From: Acidobacteriota bacterium
GTDB lineage: Bacteria; Acidobacteriota; Aminicenantia; Aminicenantales; Saccharicenantaceae
Direction: 5' to 3'
Length of the DNA stretch: 64,000 bases
Assembly (NCBI GenBank): GCA_039683095.1
Contig: JBDKSB010000012.1
Span: 1,179,846-1,243,845 of the forward strand
The notes under the pieces are model-generated. The model saw nothing but the letters and a program-made list of their open reading frames with translations, ran no database searches and was not told where the DNA came from. Both the position numbers and the translations under genes were made by a program. Below, piece after piece: positions 43,640-51,813 of this stretch (position 1 is its first letter; every line of letters starts with the position of its first letter).

Positions 43640-44488
43640 TCATTCGGCCCAGCCGAGCTTTTCCTTGACCAAGTCGTAGTAGCTGCGGCGGGGCGACGTG
43701 ACGAGCTGGAGATCGAACGGCGCCTTGCGGATCTCGACCACGTCGTTGCGGACCATGACCCCGCCGCGCTGGCCGTCGAAGGTCACGTGTACCTCTTCCC
43801 CTCCCGTCAGCAGCCGGACGCTGATCGTCGACTCCGAAGGCACGGCCAGGGGCCGGAGGGACAGGGTGTGGGGGCAGATCGGCGTCACGAGGATGGCCGG
43901 GACCTGGGGGTGGACGATCGGCCCTCCGGCCGAGAGCGAGTAGGCCGTCGAGCCCGTCGGCGTGGCGACGATCAGGCCGTCGGCCTTGAGGTCGGCCACG
44001 TCCCGGCCGTCGATGATCAGGGCCATCTCGATCATGCGGGCCTTGGCCCCCTTGGTGATGACGACGTCGTTCAGGCAGAATCCCGCCGCCGAGGAGGTCC
44101 GGGCCTCGAGGAGCCCGCGGGAGCTGACCAGGGACGCATCCCCGCCGAGGAACCTGTCGAGCGTCGGCGCGACCTCGGTGACCGGGATCTCGGTCAGGAA
44201 GCCCAGGCGGCCCAGGTTGACGCCCATGACCGGGACTCCCGCCCGGGCGGCGTGGTGGGCCACGCTGAGGAGCGTGCCGTCGCCGCCGAGGACGACGACC
44301 AGGTCCGAGGCCGCGGCGATGGCCGGGCGTTCCAGCCCGTCGGGGCGCCCGAGCTTCCGGGCCGCCACGTCCTCGAGAACGCAGGCGATGCCGCGGCCCT
44401 CGAAGTACTCGACCACGATCTTGAGGATGCCCTCGACCGAAGGGGCGTGGGGCTTGATGACGATGCCGGCCTTGCGCACGCTATTCAT
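43640..44488 (-). CDS. nadK: NAD kinase
   Basis: ATP- or polyphosphate-dependent phosphorylation of NAD to NADP; 282 aa. LGGDGTLL holds the catalytic aspartate; LNDVVI and TPTGSTAYSLSAGGPI are the NAD-binding signatures. Overlaps tlyA by eight bases. Last gene of the long tRNA-Val/thrS chain; the order dxs-tlyA-nadK is common among bacteria. No clear terminator follows. Confidence 0.96.
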   Translation of the reverse strand: MNSVRKAGIVIKPHAPSVEGILKIVVEYFEGRGIACVLEDVAARKLGRPDGLERPAIAAASDLVVVLGGDGTLLSVAHHAARAGVPVMGVNLGRLGFLTEIPVTEVAPTLDRFLGGDASLVSSRGLLEARTSSAAGFCLNDVVITKGAKARMIEMALIIDGRDVADLKADGLIVATPTGSTAYSLSAGGPIVHPQVPAILVTPICPHTLSLRPLAVPSESTISVRLLTGGEEVHVTFDGQRGGVMVRNDVVEIRKAPFDLQLVTSPRRSYYDLVKEKLGWAE

Positions 44489-45263
44489 GGCGGACCGCCT
44501 CCTTGATCCATTCCGGGACGCGCTCGGCGTTGAGGGCCGGCGTTCCCTTGACCCACCAGGCGAAGAACTCGACGTTGCCCTTCTGTCCGTGCGTCGAGCA
44601 GCGGATGAGCCCCTTGAGACCGAAGCCCATCGCCCGGGCTTCCGCGACGGCGCGCTCGAGGACCGCGGCGTGGACCGCCGGGTCCCTGACTACGCCCTTC
44701 TTCCCGACGTCCTTCGGCCCGGCCTCGAACTGCGGCTTGATGAGCGAGACCAGGGTCCAGTCCCCGGGGACGGCCGCCAGGGCCGGCAGGATCTTGACGA
44801 CCGAGATGAACGAGACGTCCATGGTGATGATGCCGGGCGGTTCGGGGATATCGGCCGGGGCGAGCGCCCGGGCGTTCTTCTCGATCGGGACGACCCGCGG
44901 GTCCTTAGACAGGTTCCAGTCGAGCTGCCTGGTATCGACGTCGACGGCGTAAACCCGGGCCGCGCCACGCTTCAGCAGGCAATCGACGAAGCCGCCGGTC
45001 GAGGCCCCGATATCGAGCCCGACAAGCCCCGTGACGTCGATGGCGAACCGCTCCAGGGCCTCCTGAAGCTTGAGGCCGCCGCGGCTGACGAAGGGAAGCG
45101 GATGCGCCACCTCGAGCGGCGCCCCGGCGTCGAGGAGTTCGCCCGGCTTGCCGACCGCCCGGCCGCCGCTCGTCACCAGGCCGGCCATGATCAGAGCCTG
45201 GGCTTTCTCCCGGCTGGGCGCGAGACCCCGGCCGGCCAGGAGCCTATCCGCGCGCTCTTTCAC
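44481..45263 (-). CDS. tlyA: TlyA-family rRNA 2'-O-methyltransferase
   Basis: 260 aa. N-terminal S4-like RNA-binding domain (RADRLLAGRGLAPSREKAQ), then a FtsJ-type Rossmann methyltransferase with the AdoMet loop LDIGASTGGFVD, and MDVSFISV. The lysine in LIKPQFEAG fits the K-D-K-E set. GTG start with GGAGGGG. It overlaps dxs by 20 bases and nadK by eight. Family members methylate 16S and 23S rRNA cytidines and affect capreomycin sensitivity; the name haemolysin is historical. Confidence 0.93.
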   Translation of the reverse strand: MKERADRLLAGRGLAPSREKAQALIMAGLVTSGGRAVGKPGELLDAGAPLEVAHPLPFVSRGGLKLQEALERFAIDVTGLVGLDIGASTGGFVDCLLKRGAARVYAVDVDTRQLDWNLSKDPRVVPIEKNARALAPADIPEPPGIITMDVSFISVVKILPALAAVPGDWTLVSLIKPQFEAGPKDVGKKGVVRDPAVHAAVLERAVAEARAMGFGLKGLIRCSTHGQKGNVEFFAWWVKGTPALNAERVPEWIKEAVRHE

Positions 45264-47151
45264 CGGCCCCTCCGGCGGGCGCCGCCCCGTAGAATTCCCG
45301 GATCCTCCGAACGATCCCCGCGACGTCGAGGCCGAGCCCGGCCCGGATCTCGTCGGACTTGCCCAGGGGGTAGGCCTCGACGGGCAGGCCGAGCGACATG
45401 AAGCGGATGCCGAACCGGCCCTCCCGGTCGAGGAGCCCGCGCACGGCGCTTCCGGCGCCGCCCTCGACGATTCCTTCCTCGAGGGTTACGACGGTCCGGC
45501 CGGGAGCCGCGAAGCGGAGGATGAGGTCGCGGTCGAGCGGCTGGACGAACCGGGCATTGGCCACGGCCAGGGAGATGCCCTCCTTCTCGAGCTCGCGGGC
45601 CGCTTCGAGCGCCGGGGCGGCCATCGTGCCCGCGGCGAAGAGGAGGTCGCGGCCGTCCTTGAGGAGCTCGCCCCGGCCCAGGGGCAGGACCTCGAGCGCC
45701 TCGTCCATCGGCACGCCCAGGCCCTTGGCCTTGGGGAAGCGGACCGAGGCCGGGTGCCCGTAGGCGAGGCCCGACCAGATCATGTGCTGGAGCTCGTTCT
45801 CGTCCTTGGGGGCCATGATGATCATGTTCGGCATCTGCCGCATGTAGGCCAGGTCGTTGACGCCCTGGTGCGTCGGCCCGTCGTCGGGCACGACCCCGGC
45901 CCGGTCGAGGGCGAAGACGACGGGCAGGTCCATCAGGGCGACGTCGTGGTAGATCTGGTCGTAGGCCCGCTGGAGGAAGGTCGAGTAGATGGCCACGACC
46001 GGCTTGAGCCCGGCCAAGGCCAGCCCGGCGGCGAAGGTCACGGCGTGCTGCTCGGCGATGCCGACGTCGAAGAACCGGTCCGGGAGCTTCTCGGAGAATT
46101 CCCGCAGGCCGGTGCCCTCGCCCATGGCCGCCGAGATGGCCAGGACCTTCGCGTCCTTCCGGGCGATCTTGATCATCGCCCCGCCGAACGCGCTCGAGAA
46201 GGACGGGCCCCAGTCCTTCTGCAGGGGCTCGCCGGTGGCCACCTTGAACGGCCCGAGGCCGTGGAATTTCTCCGGGTGGGTCCGGGCCGGCTGGAAGCCC
46301 TTGCCCTTCTGGGTTACGCACTGGATGAGGACGGGGCCGTCGATCGTCTTGGCCGTCTCGAAGGCGTCGACCAGGGACCGGATGTTGTGGCCGTGGACCG
46401 GCCCGATGTAGCGGATGCCCAGCTCCCGGAAGACATAGCCGGGGAAGAGCATCTTCTTGACCAGCTCCTCCATGGCCCGGCCGGCCTTGATGACATGGTC
46501 GCCCAGCCGCGGCACCTTCCGCAGGATCGACTTAGCCTGGTCCTTCATCCGGATGTAGCGGTGGCCGGAGACGAGGTAGGAAAAGTACTTCGACCAGGCC
46601 CCGACGTTGAGCGAGATGGACATCTCGTTGAAGTTCAGGACGATGATCAGCCGCTCGCGCAGGTGGCCGATCTGGTTGAGGGCTTCCAGGGCGACGCCGC
46701 CCGTCAGGCTGCCGTCGCCGACGACGGCGACCACGTGGTGCCTGTCCCCGGCCTTGTCGCGGGCCACGGCCAGGCCCAGGGCGGCCGACAGGGCCGTCGA
46801 GGCGTGGCCGGTGTTGAAGACGTCGTGCGCGCTCTCCTCTCGGCAGGGGAAGCCGAGGATGCCGCCGCGGCGCCGCAGCCCGCCGAAGCGGTCCTTGCGG
46901 CCGGTCAGTATCTTGTGGGTGTAGCACTGGTGGCCGACGTCCCAGACGATCTTGTCCCGGGGCGAGTCGAAGGCCAGGTGCAGGGCCAGGGTCAGCTCGA
47001 CGGCGCCCAGGTTCGAGGCCAGGTGGCCTCCGTTCCGGGCCACCGTATCCAGGATGAGGGCGCGGATCTCCATGGCCAGGGTCGAGAGCTCCTCCGGCGA
47101 GAGCTTGCGCAGGTCGGCCGGCTCGCGGACGGAGTCAAGGATCTTGGCCAT
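45244..47151 (-). CDS. dxs: 1-deoxy-D-xylulose-5-phosphate synthase
   Basis: First enzyme of the MEP isoprenoid pathway, thiamine-diphosphate dependent, 635 aa. N-terminal HLASNLGAVELTLALH and the TPP motif GDGSLTGGVALEALNQ; transketolase-like EGTGLREF and VGIAEQHAVTFAAGLA. The second half of the TPP motif reads LNFNEMSIS where LNDNEMSIS is usual; the metal-binding Asn is kept and the preceding Asp is Phe. xseB ends 15 bases upstream. Confidence 0.96.
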   Translation of the reverse strand: MAKILDSVREPADLRKLSPEELSTLAMEIRALILDTVARNGGHLASNLGAVELTLALHLAFDSPRDKIVWDVGHQCYTHKILTGRKDRFGGLRRRGGILGFPCREESAHDVFNTGHASTALSAALGLAVARDKAGDRHHVVAVVGDGSLTGGVALEALNQIGHLRERLIIVLNFNEMSISLNVGAWSKYFSYLVSGHRYIRMKDQAKSILRKVPRLGDHVIKAGRAMEELVKKMLFPGYVFRELGIRYIGPVHGHNIRSLVDAFETAKTIDGPVLIQCVTQKGKGFQPARTHPEKFHGLGPFKVATGEPLQKDWGPSFSSAFGGAMIKIARKDAKVLAISAAMGEGTGLREFSEKLPDRFFDVGIAEQHAVTFAAGLALAGLKPVVAIYSTFLQRAYDQIYHDVALMDLPVVFALDRAGVVPDDGPTHQGVNDLAYMRQMPNMIIMAPKDENELQHMIWSGLAYGHPASVRFPKAKGLGVPMDEALEVLPLGRGELLKDGRDLLFAAGTMAAPALEAARELEKEGISLAVANARFVQPLDRDLILRFAAPGRTVVTLEEGIVEGGAGSAVRGLLDREGRFGIRFMSLGLPVEAYPLGKSDEIRAGLGLDVAGIVRRIREFYGAAPAGGAGERARG

Positions 47152-47166
47152 GGCCTGGCGCCGGGA

Positions 47167-47433
47167 TCAGGCGTTCCCGCCCTCGTCCCCGGTCCCCTCG
47201 TCCTCGCCCGCCTCGGCCTCGAACTCCTCGGCCTTGAGCTTGCCCTGCTCGTCCTTGAGCAGGATCTCGACCTTGCGCTCGGCCTTGTCCAGCTCGCCGC
47301 GGAGGAAGCGCGACATCTTGACGCCCTTCTCGAACAGGGCCAGCGACTCGTTGAGGGAGATGCCGCCCTTCTCCAGCTTGGCCACGATCTGCTCGAGCTC
47401 GGCCAGGGCCTTCTCGAACGTCAGGTTGGTCAT
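47167..47433 (-). CDS. xseB: Exodeoxyribonuclease VII small subunit
   Basis: 88 aa, with the family helices LTFEKALAELEQIVAKLEKG and SLNESLALFEKGVKMSRF. The C-terminal third is an acidic Glu/Gly-rich extension. The start overlaps the xseA stop (ATGA), assuring balanced translation with the large subunit. Confidence 0.94.
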   Translation of the reverse strand: MTNLTFEKALAELEQIVAKLEKGGISLNESLALFEKGVKMSRFLRGELDKAERKVEILLKDEQGKLKAEEFEAEAGEDEGTGDEGGNA

Positions 47434-48764
47434 GATCCCTCCTTCAGGAACCGGGACTCCAGGAGCTTCTTGCGGTCGACCGAATCGACCCGGGCCCGGA
47501 ACTCGCCCTTGAAGAACGTCACCTCGACGGTCTCGCCGGGCTCGATGTCCTCGATCCGGCGGGCCAGGCGCAGGCCCCCGTCCTTCCAGACGAGCGTGTA
47601 GCCCTTCTTGAGGACGGCCAGCGGGCTCAGGGCGTCGAGGGCGGCCGTCAGCCGGTCCCAGGACGCCCGGTGCTCGCCCAGGGTACGGCGCAGGACGTTG
47701 GCCAGCCTCTCGGCGGCCAGGAGCGCCGCGCCCTTGTGGGCGGCGATGGCCCGCTGCTCGCCCCGGATGACGTTCCGGCCCCGGGTCTCGAGGTCGTCGA
47801 CCCTGCGGGCCAGGTTGGCCAGCCGGACCTGGAAGTTCTGGAAGATGCGGTGCCTGGCCAGCTCGTCGACCTCGCTCCGCCGGCGCTGGGCCCCGAAGCG
47901 GAGGCTGTCGGCCAGCCGCCGCGTCAGCGCCCCGATCCGCTCGGCGAAGGCCGCCTCGGTCTCGATGACCATCTCCGCGGCCGCCGAGGGCGTCGAGGCC
48001 CGGACGTCGGCGACGAAGTCGGCGATGGTGAAGTCGACCTCGTGGCCGACGGCGGAGATGACCGGCACGGGCGAGCGGGCGATGGCCCGGGCCACCGGCT
48101 CCTCGTTGAAGGCCCAGAGGTCCTCGATCGAGCCGCCGCCGCGGCCGACGATGAGGACGTCGATCCCCGGCCAGGCCCCCAGGGCGTCGACGCCTTCGAC
48201 GATCTCGGCCGCCGCGCCCTCGCCCTGGACCCGGGCGGGATAGATGACGACGTGGAGCCTGGCGTAGCGGCGCTCGAGGATGCGCAGGATGTCGCGCAGG
48301 GCGGCGCCGGTCGGCGAGGTGACGACGCCGATCGTCTTCGGCCGGAGCGGCAGCTTCCTCTTGCGGGCCTCGTCGAACAGGCCCTCGGCCCGGAGCTTCT
48401 CCTTGAGCTGCTCGAAGGCGATCTGGAGCGCGCCCTTGCCCTTGGGCTCGACCAGATCGACGTAGAGCTGGTAGTCGCCGCGGGGCTCGTAGACGCTGAC
48501 CTTGCCCCGGCAGACGACCTTCATCCCGTCCTTGAGCTCGAACGGGACCTTGCGGGCCGTCGACTGCCACATGACGGCCTTGATGACGCTCTTCTCGTCC
48601 TTGAGGCTGAAGAAAACGTGGCCCGAGGCGGCCTTCTTGTAGCCTGAGACCTCGCCTTCGACCCAGACCTGGGGCAGGGCCACCTCGAGCGCGGTCTTGA
48701 CGATCTCGGTGACCTGCGAGACCGTGTAGACATGGTCCTTGACGACCAGGCCCTCAGTCTTCGT
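47430..48764 (-). CDS. xseA: Exodeoxyribonuclease VII large subunit, apparent ACG start
   Basis: Single-strand DNA nuclease subunit, 444 aa if begun at 48764. N-terminal OB fold (VYTVSQVTEIVKTALEV, VWVEGEVSGYKKA), catalytic domain with GRGGGSIEDLWAFNEEPVARAIA and [28 protein letters not shown] split over its core, then coiled coil. The first ATG/GTG/TTG in frame is the GTG at 48683, which would delete the conserved VYTVSQVT strand. An ACG at 48764, six bases after GGAGG, restores a normal N-terminus and overlaps ymdB by 11 bases, like the rny-ymdB overlap. It is a near-cognate start or a sequence error. Confidence 0.93.
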   Translation of the reverse strand, partial: TKTEGLVVKDHVYTVSQVTEIVKTALEVALPQVWVEGEVSGYKKAASGHVFFSLKDEKSVIKAVMWQSTARKVPFELKDGMKVVCRGKVSVYEPRGDYQLYVDLVEPKGKGALQIAFEQLKEKLRAEGLFDEARKRKLPLRPKTIGVVTSPTGAALRDILRILERRYARLHVVIYPARVQGEGAAAEIVEGVDALGAWPGIDVLIVGRGGGSIEDLWAFNEEPVARAIARSPVPVISAVGHEVDFTIADFVADVRASTPSAAAEMVIETEAAFAERIGALTRRLADSLRFGAQRRRSEVDELARHRIFQNFQVRLANLARRVDDLETRGRNVIRGEQRAIAAHKGAALLAAERLANVLRRTLGEHRASWDRLTAALDALSPLAVLKKGYTLVWKDGGLRLARRIEDIEPGETVEVTFFKGEFRARVDSVDRKKLLESRFLKEGS

Positions 48765-49557
48765 GACCGTCCTCCGCCAGGATCTCCCGGACGATCGACC
48801 GGGCCCGGCCGGTCTCCGGGTCGATCGCGATGTAGACGCCCGACAGGAACAGGCCGTCTTTCGACGGCTCGAAGCGCTGCGGCCGGGAGGTCAGGAAGCG
48901 GGCCAGGGCCTGCTCGCGGGCCATGCCGATGACCGCGTTGCGGCCGCCGACCATGCCGGCATCGGTGATGTAGGCCGTCCCCTGGGGCAGGACCCGCTCG
49001 TCCGCCGTCGGGACATGGGTGTGCGTGCCCAGGACGGCCGAAACCCGGCCGTCGAGGTGCCAGCCGAGGGCCTGCTTCTCGGAGGTGGCCTCGGCGTGGA
49101 AATCGACGATGATGATCGGGGTCACGGCCCGCAGGGCCGCGACCTCCTCGTCGGCCCGCTTGAACGGGCAGTCGATGGGCTCCATGAAGACCCGCCCCTG
49201 CAGGCTTAGGACGGCCGCCTTGAGCCCGTCGGCCGCCTGGAAGATGTAGGACGAGCGGCCGGGATTGACCGGCGGATAGTTGGCCGGCCGCAGGAGCCGC
49301 GGCTCGCGCTCGAGGTAGGGCAGGGCGTCCTTCTTGTCCCAGATGTGGTTGCCCGAGGTCAGGACGTCGACGTGCATGAACAGGTCCTTGCCGATGTCCT
49401 CGGTGATGCCGCTGCCGCCGGCAGAATTCTCGCCGTTGGCGACGACGATGGACGGCCTGTACTTCTTGACGAGGCCGGGCAGGAACTTCTCCAGGGCCCG
49501 CCGCCCCGGCCGGCCCATGATGTCGCCAAGGAAGAGGCAGCCGAACTCAGCGGGCAT
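48754..49557 (-). CDS. ymdB: YmdB-family metallophosphoesterase
   Basis: 267 aa, TIGR00282-type phosphoesterase acting on 2',3'-cyclic nucleotides in Bacillus. Metal-site motifs: [41 protein letters not shown] and [16 protein letters not shown]. It follows rny with an 11-base overlap, the conserved rny-ymdB pairing in Firmicutes and others, which points to a role in RNA turnover. Confidence 0.95.
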   Translation of the reverse strand: MPAEFGCLFLGDIMGRPGRRALEKFLPGLVKKYRPSIVVANGENSAGGSGITEDIGKDLFMHVDVLTSGNHIWDKKDALPYLEREPRLLRPANYPPVNPGRSSYIFQAADGLKAAVLSLQGRVFMEPIDCPFKRADEEVAALRAVTPIIIVDFHAEATSEKQALGWHLDGRVSAVLGTHTHVPTADERVLPQGTAYITDAGMVGGRNAVIGMAREQALARFLTSRPQRFEPSKDGLFLSGVYIAIDPETGRARSIVREILAEDGHED

Positions 49558-51112
49558 ATTCGACCGCCCTCATCTCGCGGATGACCGTGACCTTGATCTG
49601 GCCGGGGTAGTCGAGCTCGGCCTTGATCTTGGCCGCCGTGTCCTTGGCCAGCAGGGCCGCCTTGTCGTCCGAGACCTTGAGGGCTTCGACGATGATGCGG
49701 ATCTCGCGGCCGGCCTGCAAGGCGAAGGCCTTGGAGACGCCCTCGAACGAGCTGGCGATCTCCTCGAGCTTCTCCAGCCGCTGGATGTAGGTCTCCAGCA
49801 GCTCGCGCCGGGCCCCGGGCCGGGCGGCCGAGAGCGTGTCGGCGGCCTGGACGAGGACGGCCTCGATGGACGGGAAGTCGACGTCGCGGTGGTGCGAGGC
49901 GATGGCCTGGACGACCCTCTCCGACTCGCCGTACTTCTTGGCCAGCTCGACGCCGAGCTCGGTGTGCGTCCCCTCGACGTCCCGGTCGACGGCCTTGCCG
50001 ATGTCGTGGAGCAGGCCGGCCCGCAGGGCGACGTTGGTGTCTAGGCCGATCTCGCGGGCCATCATGGCCGCGAGCATGGCCACTTCCTTGGTGTGCTGGA
50101 GGACGTTCTGGCCGTAGCTCGTCCGGTACTTGAGCTTGCCCAGGAGCTTGATCAGCTCGGGATGGATGTCCCGGACCTTGAGCTCCAGGACGGCCGATTC
50201 GCCCTCCTGCTTGATCTTCTGCTCGAGGTCGGCCTTGACCGACTCGACGATGTCCTCGATGCGGGCCGGGTGGATGCGCCCGTCGGTGACCAGCTTCTGG
50301 ATGGACAGGCGCGCCAGCTCGCGGCGGATGGGGTCGAAGCTCGACAGGATGACCGCCTCCGGCGTGTCGTCGACGATGATGTCGACGCCGGTGGCCATCT
50401 CCAGGGCCCGGATGTTCCGGCCCTCGCGGCCGATGATCCGCCCCTTCATGTCGTCCGACGGCAGGTCGACGACCGAGACCGTGGTCTCGGTGACGTGCTC
50501 GGCGGCGGAGCGCTGGATGGCGTTGGTGATGATCTCCCGGGCCGAGACGGCGGCCTTTTCCCTGGTCTCGTCCTCGATCCGTCGGACCGTGGCGATGGCT
50601 TCGAGCCGGGCCTCGTCCTCGATCTTCTTGATCAGCGTGGCCTTGGCCTCTTCCTGGGTCATGCCGGAGATCCGCTCGAGCTCCTGGAGGCCCTTCTGGA
50701 TGGCCTCGGCGATCTTGGCCTCCTCGACCTCGAGGTCCTTTTCCGTCTGGGTGAGCTTGCGCTCCTTCTGGGAGAGATCGCGCTCCTTGCGCTCGACCGA
50801 CTGGAACCGCCGCTCCAGGTTCTCCTCCTTGCTGAGCAGCCGGCGCTCGGTCTCGTTGATCTTCCGCTGCTTCTCCCGGTTCTGGGCCTCGAATTCGTTC
50901 TGGCGGACCAGGTCTTTTTCGCGGGCCTCGATGCCCGCTTCCCTCTTGATCTTCTCCCCGTCCTCACGGGCCCGTTCCAGGATGATCCGGGCCTGTTCCT
51001 CGGCCTCGGCGGCCTTGCGGGAGGCCGACTGCCGCCTGAGCAGCAGGACGGCGACGGCGACGGCGAGAACGGCGATAACGACGATGCTGACGATCGTCCC
51101 CAATGATGCCAT
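49547..51112 (-). CDS. rny: Ribonuclease Y
   Basis: Membrane-anchored endoribonuclease that starts mRNA decay; 521 aa. N-terminal helix ([20 protein letters not shown]), coiled coil about 30-200, KH domain ([19 protein letters not shown]), HD domain ([12 protein letters not shown]) and C-terminal [11 protein letters not shown]. The ATG at 51112 has a GAGGAGGT site that is locked in an 8-bp hairpin (51120-51144), suggesting that initiation is regulated. Runs with zapA upstream and ymdB downstream. Confidence 0.96.
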   Translation of the reverse strand: MASLGTIVSIVVIAVLAVAVAVLLLRRQSASRKAAEAEEQARIILERAREDGEKIKREAGIEAREKDLVRQNEFEAQNREKQRKINETERRLLSKEENLERRFQSVERKERDLSQKERKLTQTEKDLEVEEAKIAEAIQKGLQELERISGMTQEEAKATLIKKIEDEARLEAIATVRRIEDETREKAAVSAREIITNAIQRSAAEHVTETTVSVVDLPSDDMKGRIIGREGRNIRALEMATGVDIIVDDTPEAVILSSFDPIRRELARLSIQKLVTDGRIHPARIEDIVESVKADLEQKIKQEGESAVLELKVRDIHPELIKLLGKLKYRTSYGQNVLQHTKEVAMLAAMMAREIGLDTNVALRAGLLHDIGKAVDRDVEGTHTELGVELAKKYGESERVVQAIASHHRDVDFPSIEAVLVQAADTLSAARPGARRELLETYIQRLEKLEEIASSFEGVSKAFALQAGREIRIIVEALKVSDDKAALLAKDTAAKIKAELDYPGQIKVTVIREMRAVEYAR

Positions 51113-51119
51113 GGGATAC

Positions 51120-51144
51120 CTCCTCATCTATTCGAAATGAGGAG
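51120..51144 (-). promoter_or_regulatory. Hairpin sequestering the rny Shine-Dalgarno
   Basis: On the minus strand CTCCTCAT (51144-51137) pairs perfectly with ATGAGGAG (51127-51120), loop nine bases. The right arm contains most of the GAGGAGGT ribosome site (51124-51117) of rny. No U-tract follows, so it is not a terminator. Confidence 0.65.
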
Positions 51145-51225
51145 ACGGGATGGAAAGGCCGGAAGCGTCAGATGCCCGCGCCGGGATCGGCCCGGCCCGC
51201 GAGCCGGCCCGCAGGGGCAGGCCCG

Positions 51226-51555
51226 TCACAGCGGGGATTTATCGGCGTCCGTGTATGTCGTGTCATCTGCGAAAAGATGCCCTTCCAAGCTTTCGATCTC
51301 CGTCTCCATGTGGCCCAGGGCCTCGTTCAACTGGTCCAGCTTCTTCTGGCACAGAAACAGCTCGTCCGCGATGTTCAAGGCCGCCAGCACGGCGATCTTG
51401 GTCGTGTCCGCGGACTTCGATTTCACAGCCACTTCGTGCATCTTCTGGTCCACGAGCGAGGTCAAGTGGCCGATATACTGCTCGTCCTCCTCTCCTTTGA
51501 CGCGGATCTTGTACCGCTGTCCGAAGATCTCGATCTCGAGGATGCGTTCGGTCAT
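51226..51555 (-). CDS. zapA: Cell-division protein ZapA
   Basis: 109 aa. The N-terminal ZapA beta-alpha unit (ILEIEIFGQRYKIRVKGEED), LVDQKMHEVA, and the coiled-coil dimer helix (KIAVLAALNIADELFLCQ onward) are typical. It bundles FtsZ filaments at mid-cell. Overlaps the upstream coiled-coil gene by four bases. Confidence 0.9.
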   Translation of the reverse strand: MTERILEIEIFGQRYKIRVKGEEDEQYIGHLTSLVDQKMHEVAVKSKSADTTKIAVLAALNIADELFLCQKKLDQLNEALGHMETEIESLEGHLFADDTTYTDADKSPL

Positions 51556-51812
51556 AACCCCAATTGATCGATCTGCCCGATAATGGCCTCGATCTTCCCC
51601 TTCAGAACCTCCCGTTCGCCCTCGTACTTCTTCATCTCCTCGTCCATCCGGGCGATCTTGCGGGCGTTCTCTTCAAAGTCCTTCTTCTCGGTCCGGAGCT
51701 CCTTGATCTGCTGCTTTAACTTGTCGTTCTCGGTCGTCAGCTTGTGGATGTGATCGACGACCAGCCCGATCTTGCCCTCAAGTATTTTAATTCGCTCGAG
51801 TTCGGAAGTCAA
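51552..51812 (-). CDS. ZapB-like coiled-coil protein
   Basis: 86 aa and almost wholly coiled coil (heptads from IKILEGKIGLVVDHIHKL through EVLKGKIEAIIGQIDQL). The TTG start at 51812 follows the pheT stop by one base, with GGGAGGGG as ribosome site. Size, composition and coupling with zapA suggest a ZapB-type partner of the Z-ring; sequence alone cannot settle this. Confidence 0.7.
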   Translation of the reverse strand: MTSELERIKILEGKIGLVVDHIHKLTTENDKLKQQIKELRTEKKDFEENARKIARMDEEMKKYEGEREVLKGKIEAIIGQIDQLGL

Positions 51813-51813
51813 T

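Noticed and set aside
48521-48733. ATG at 48733 as the xseA start through a frameshift
   Set aside because: It opens a different frame with Arg/Ser-rich nonsense. The correct frame is intact upstream to the ACG, so no indel is needed.
51145-51225. 6S RNA gene after zapA, as in some proteobacteria
   Set aside because: The zapA-rny gap is only about 113 bases, too short for 6S RNA, and shows only local GC hairpins.
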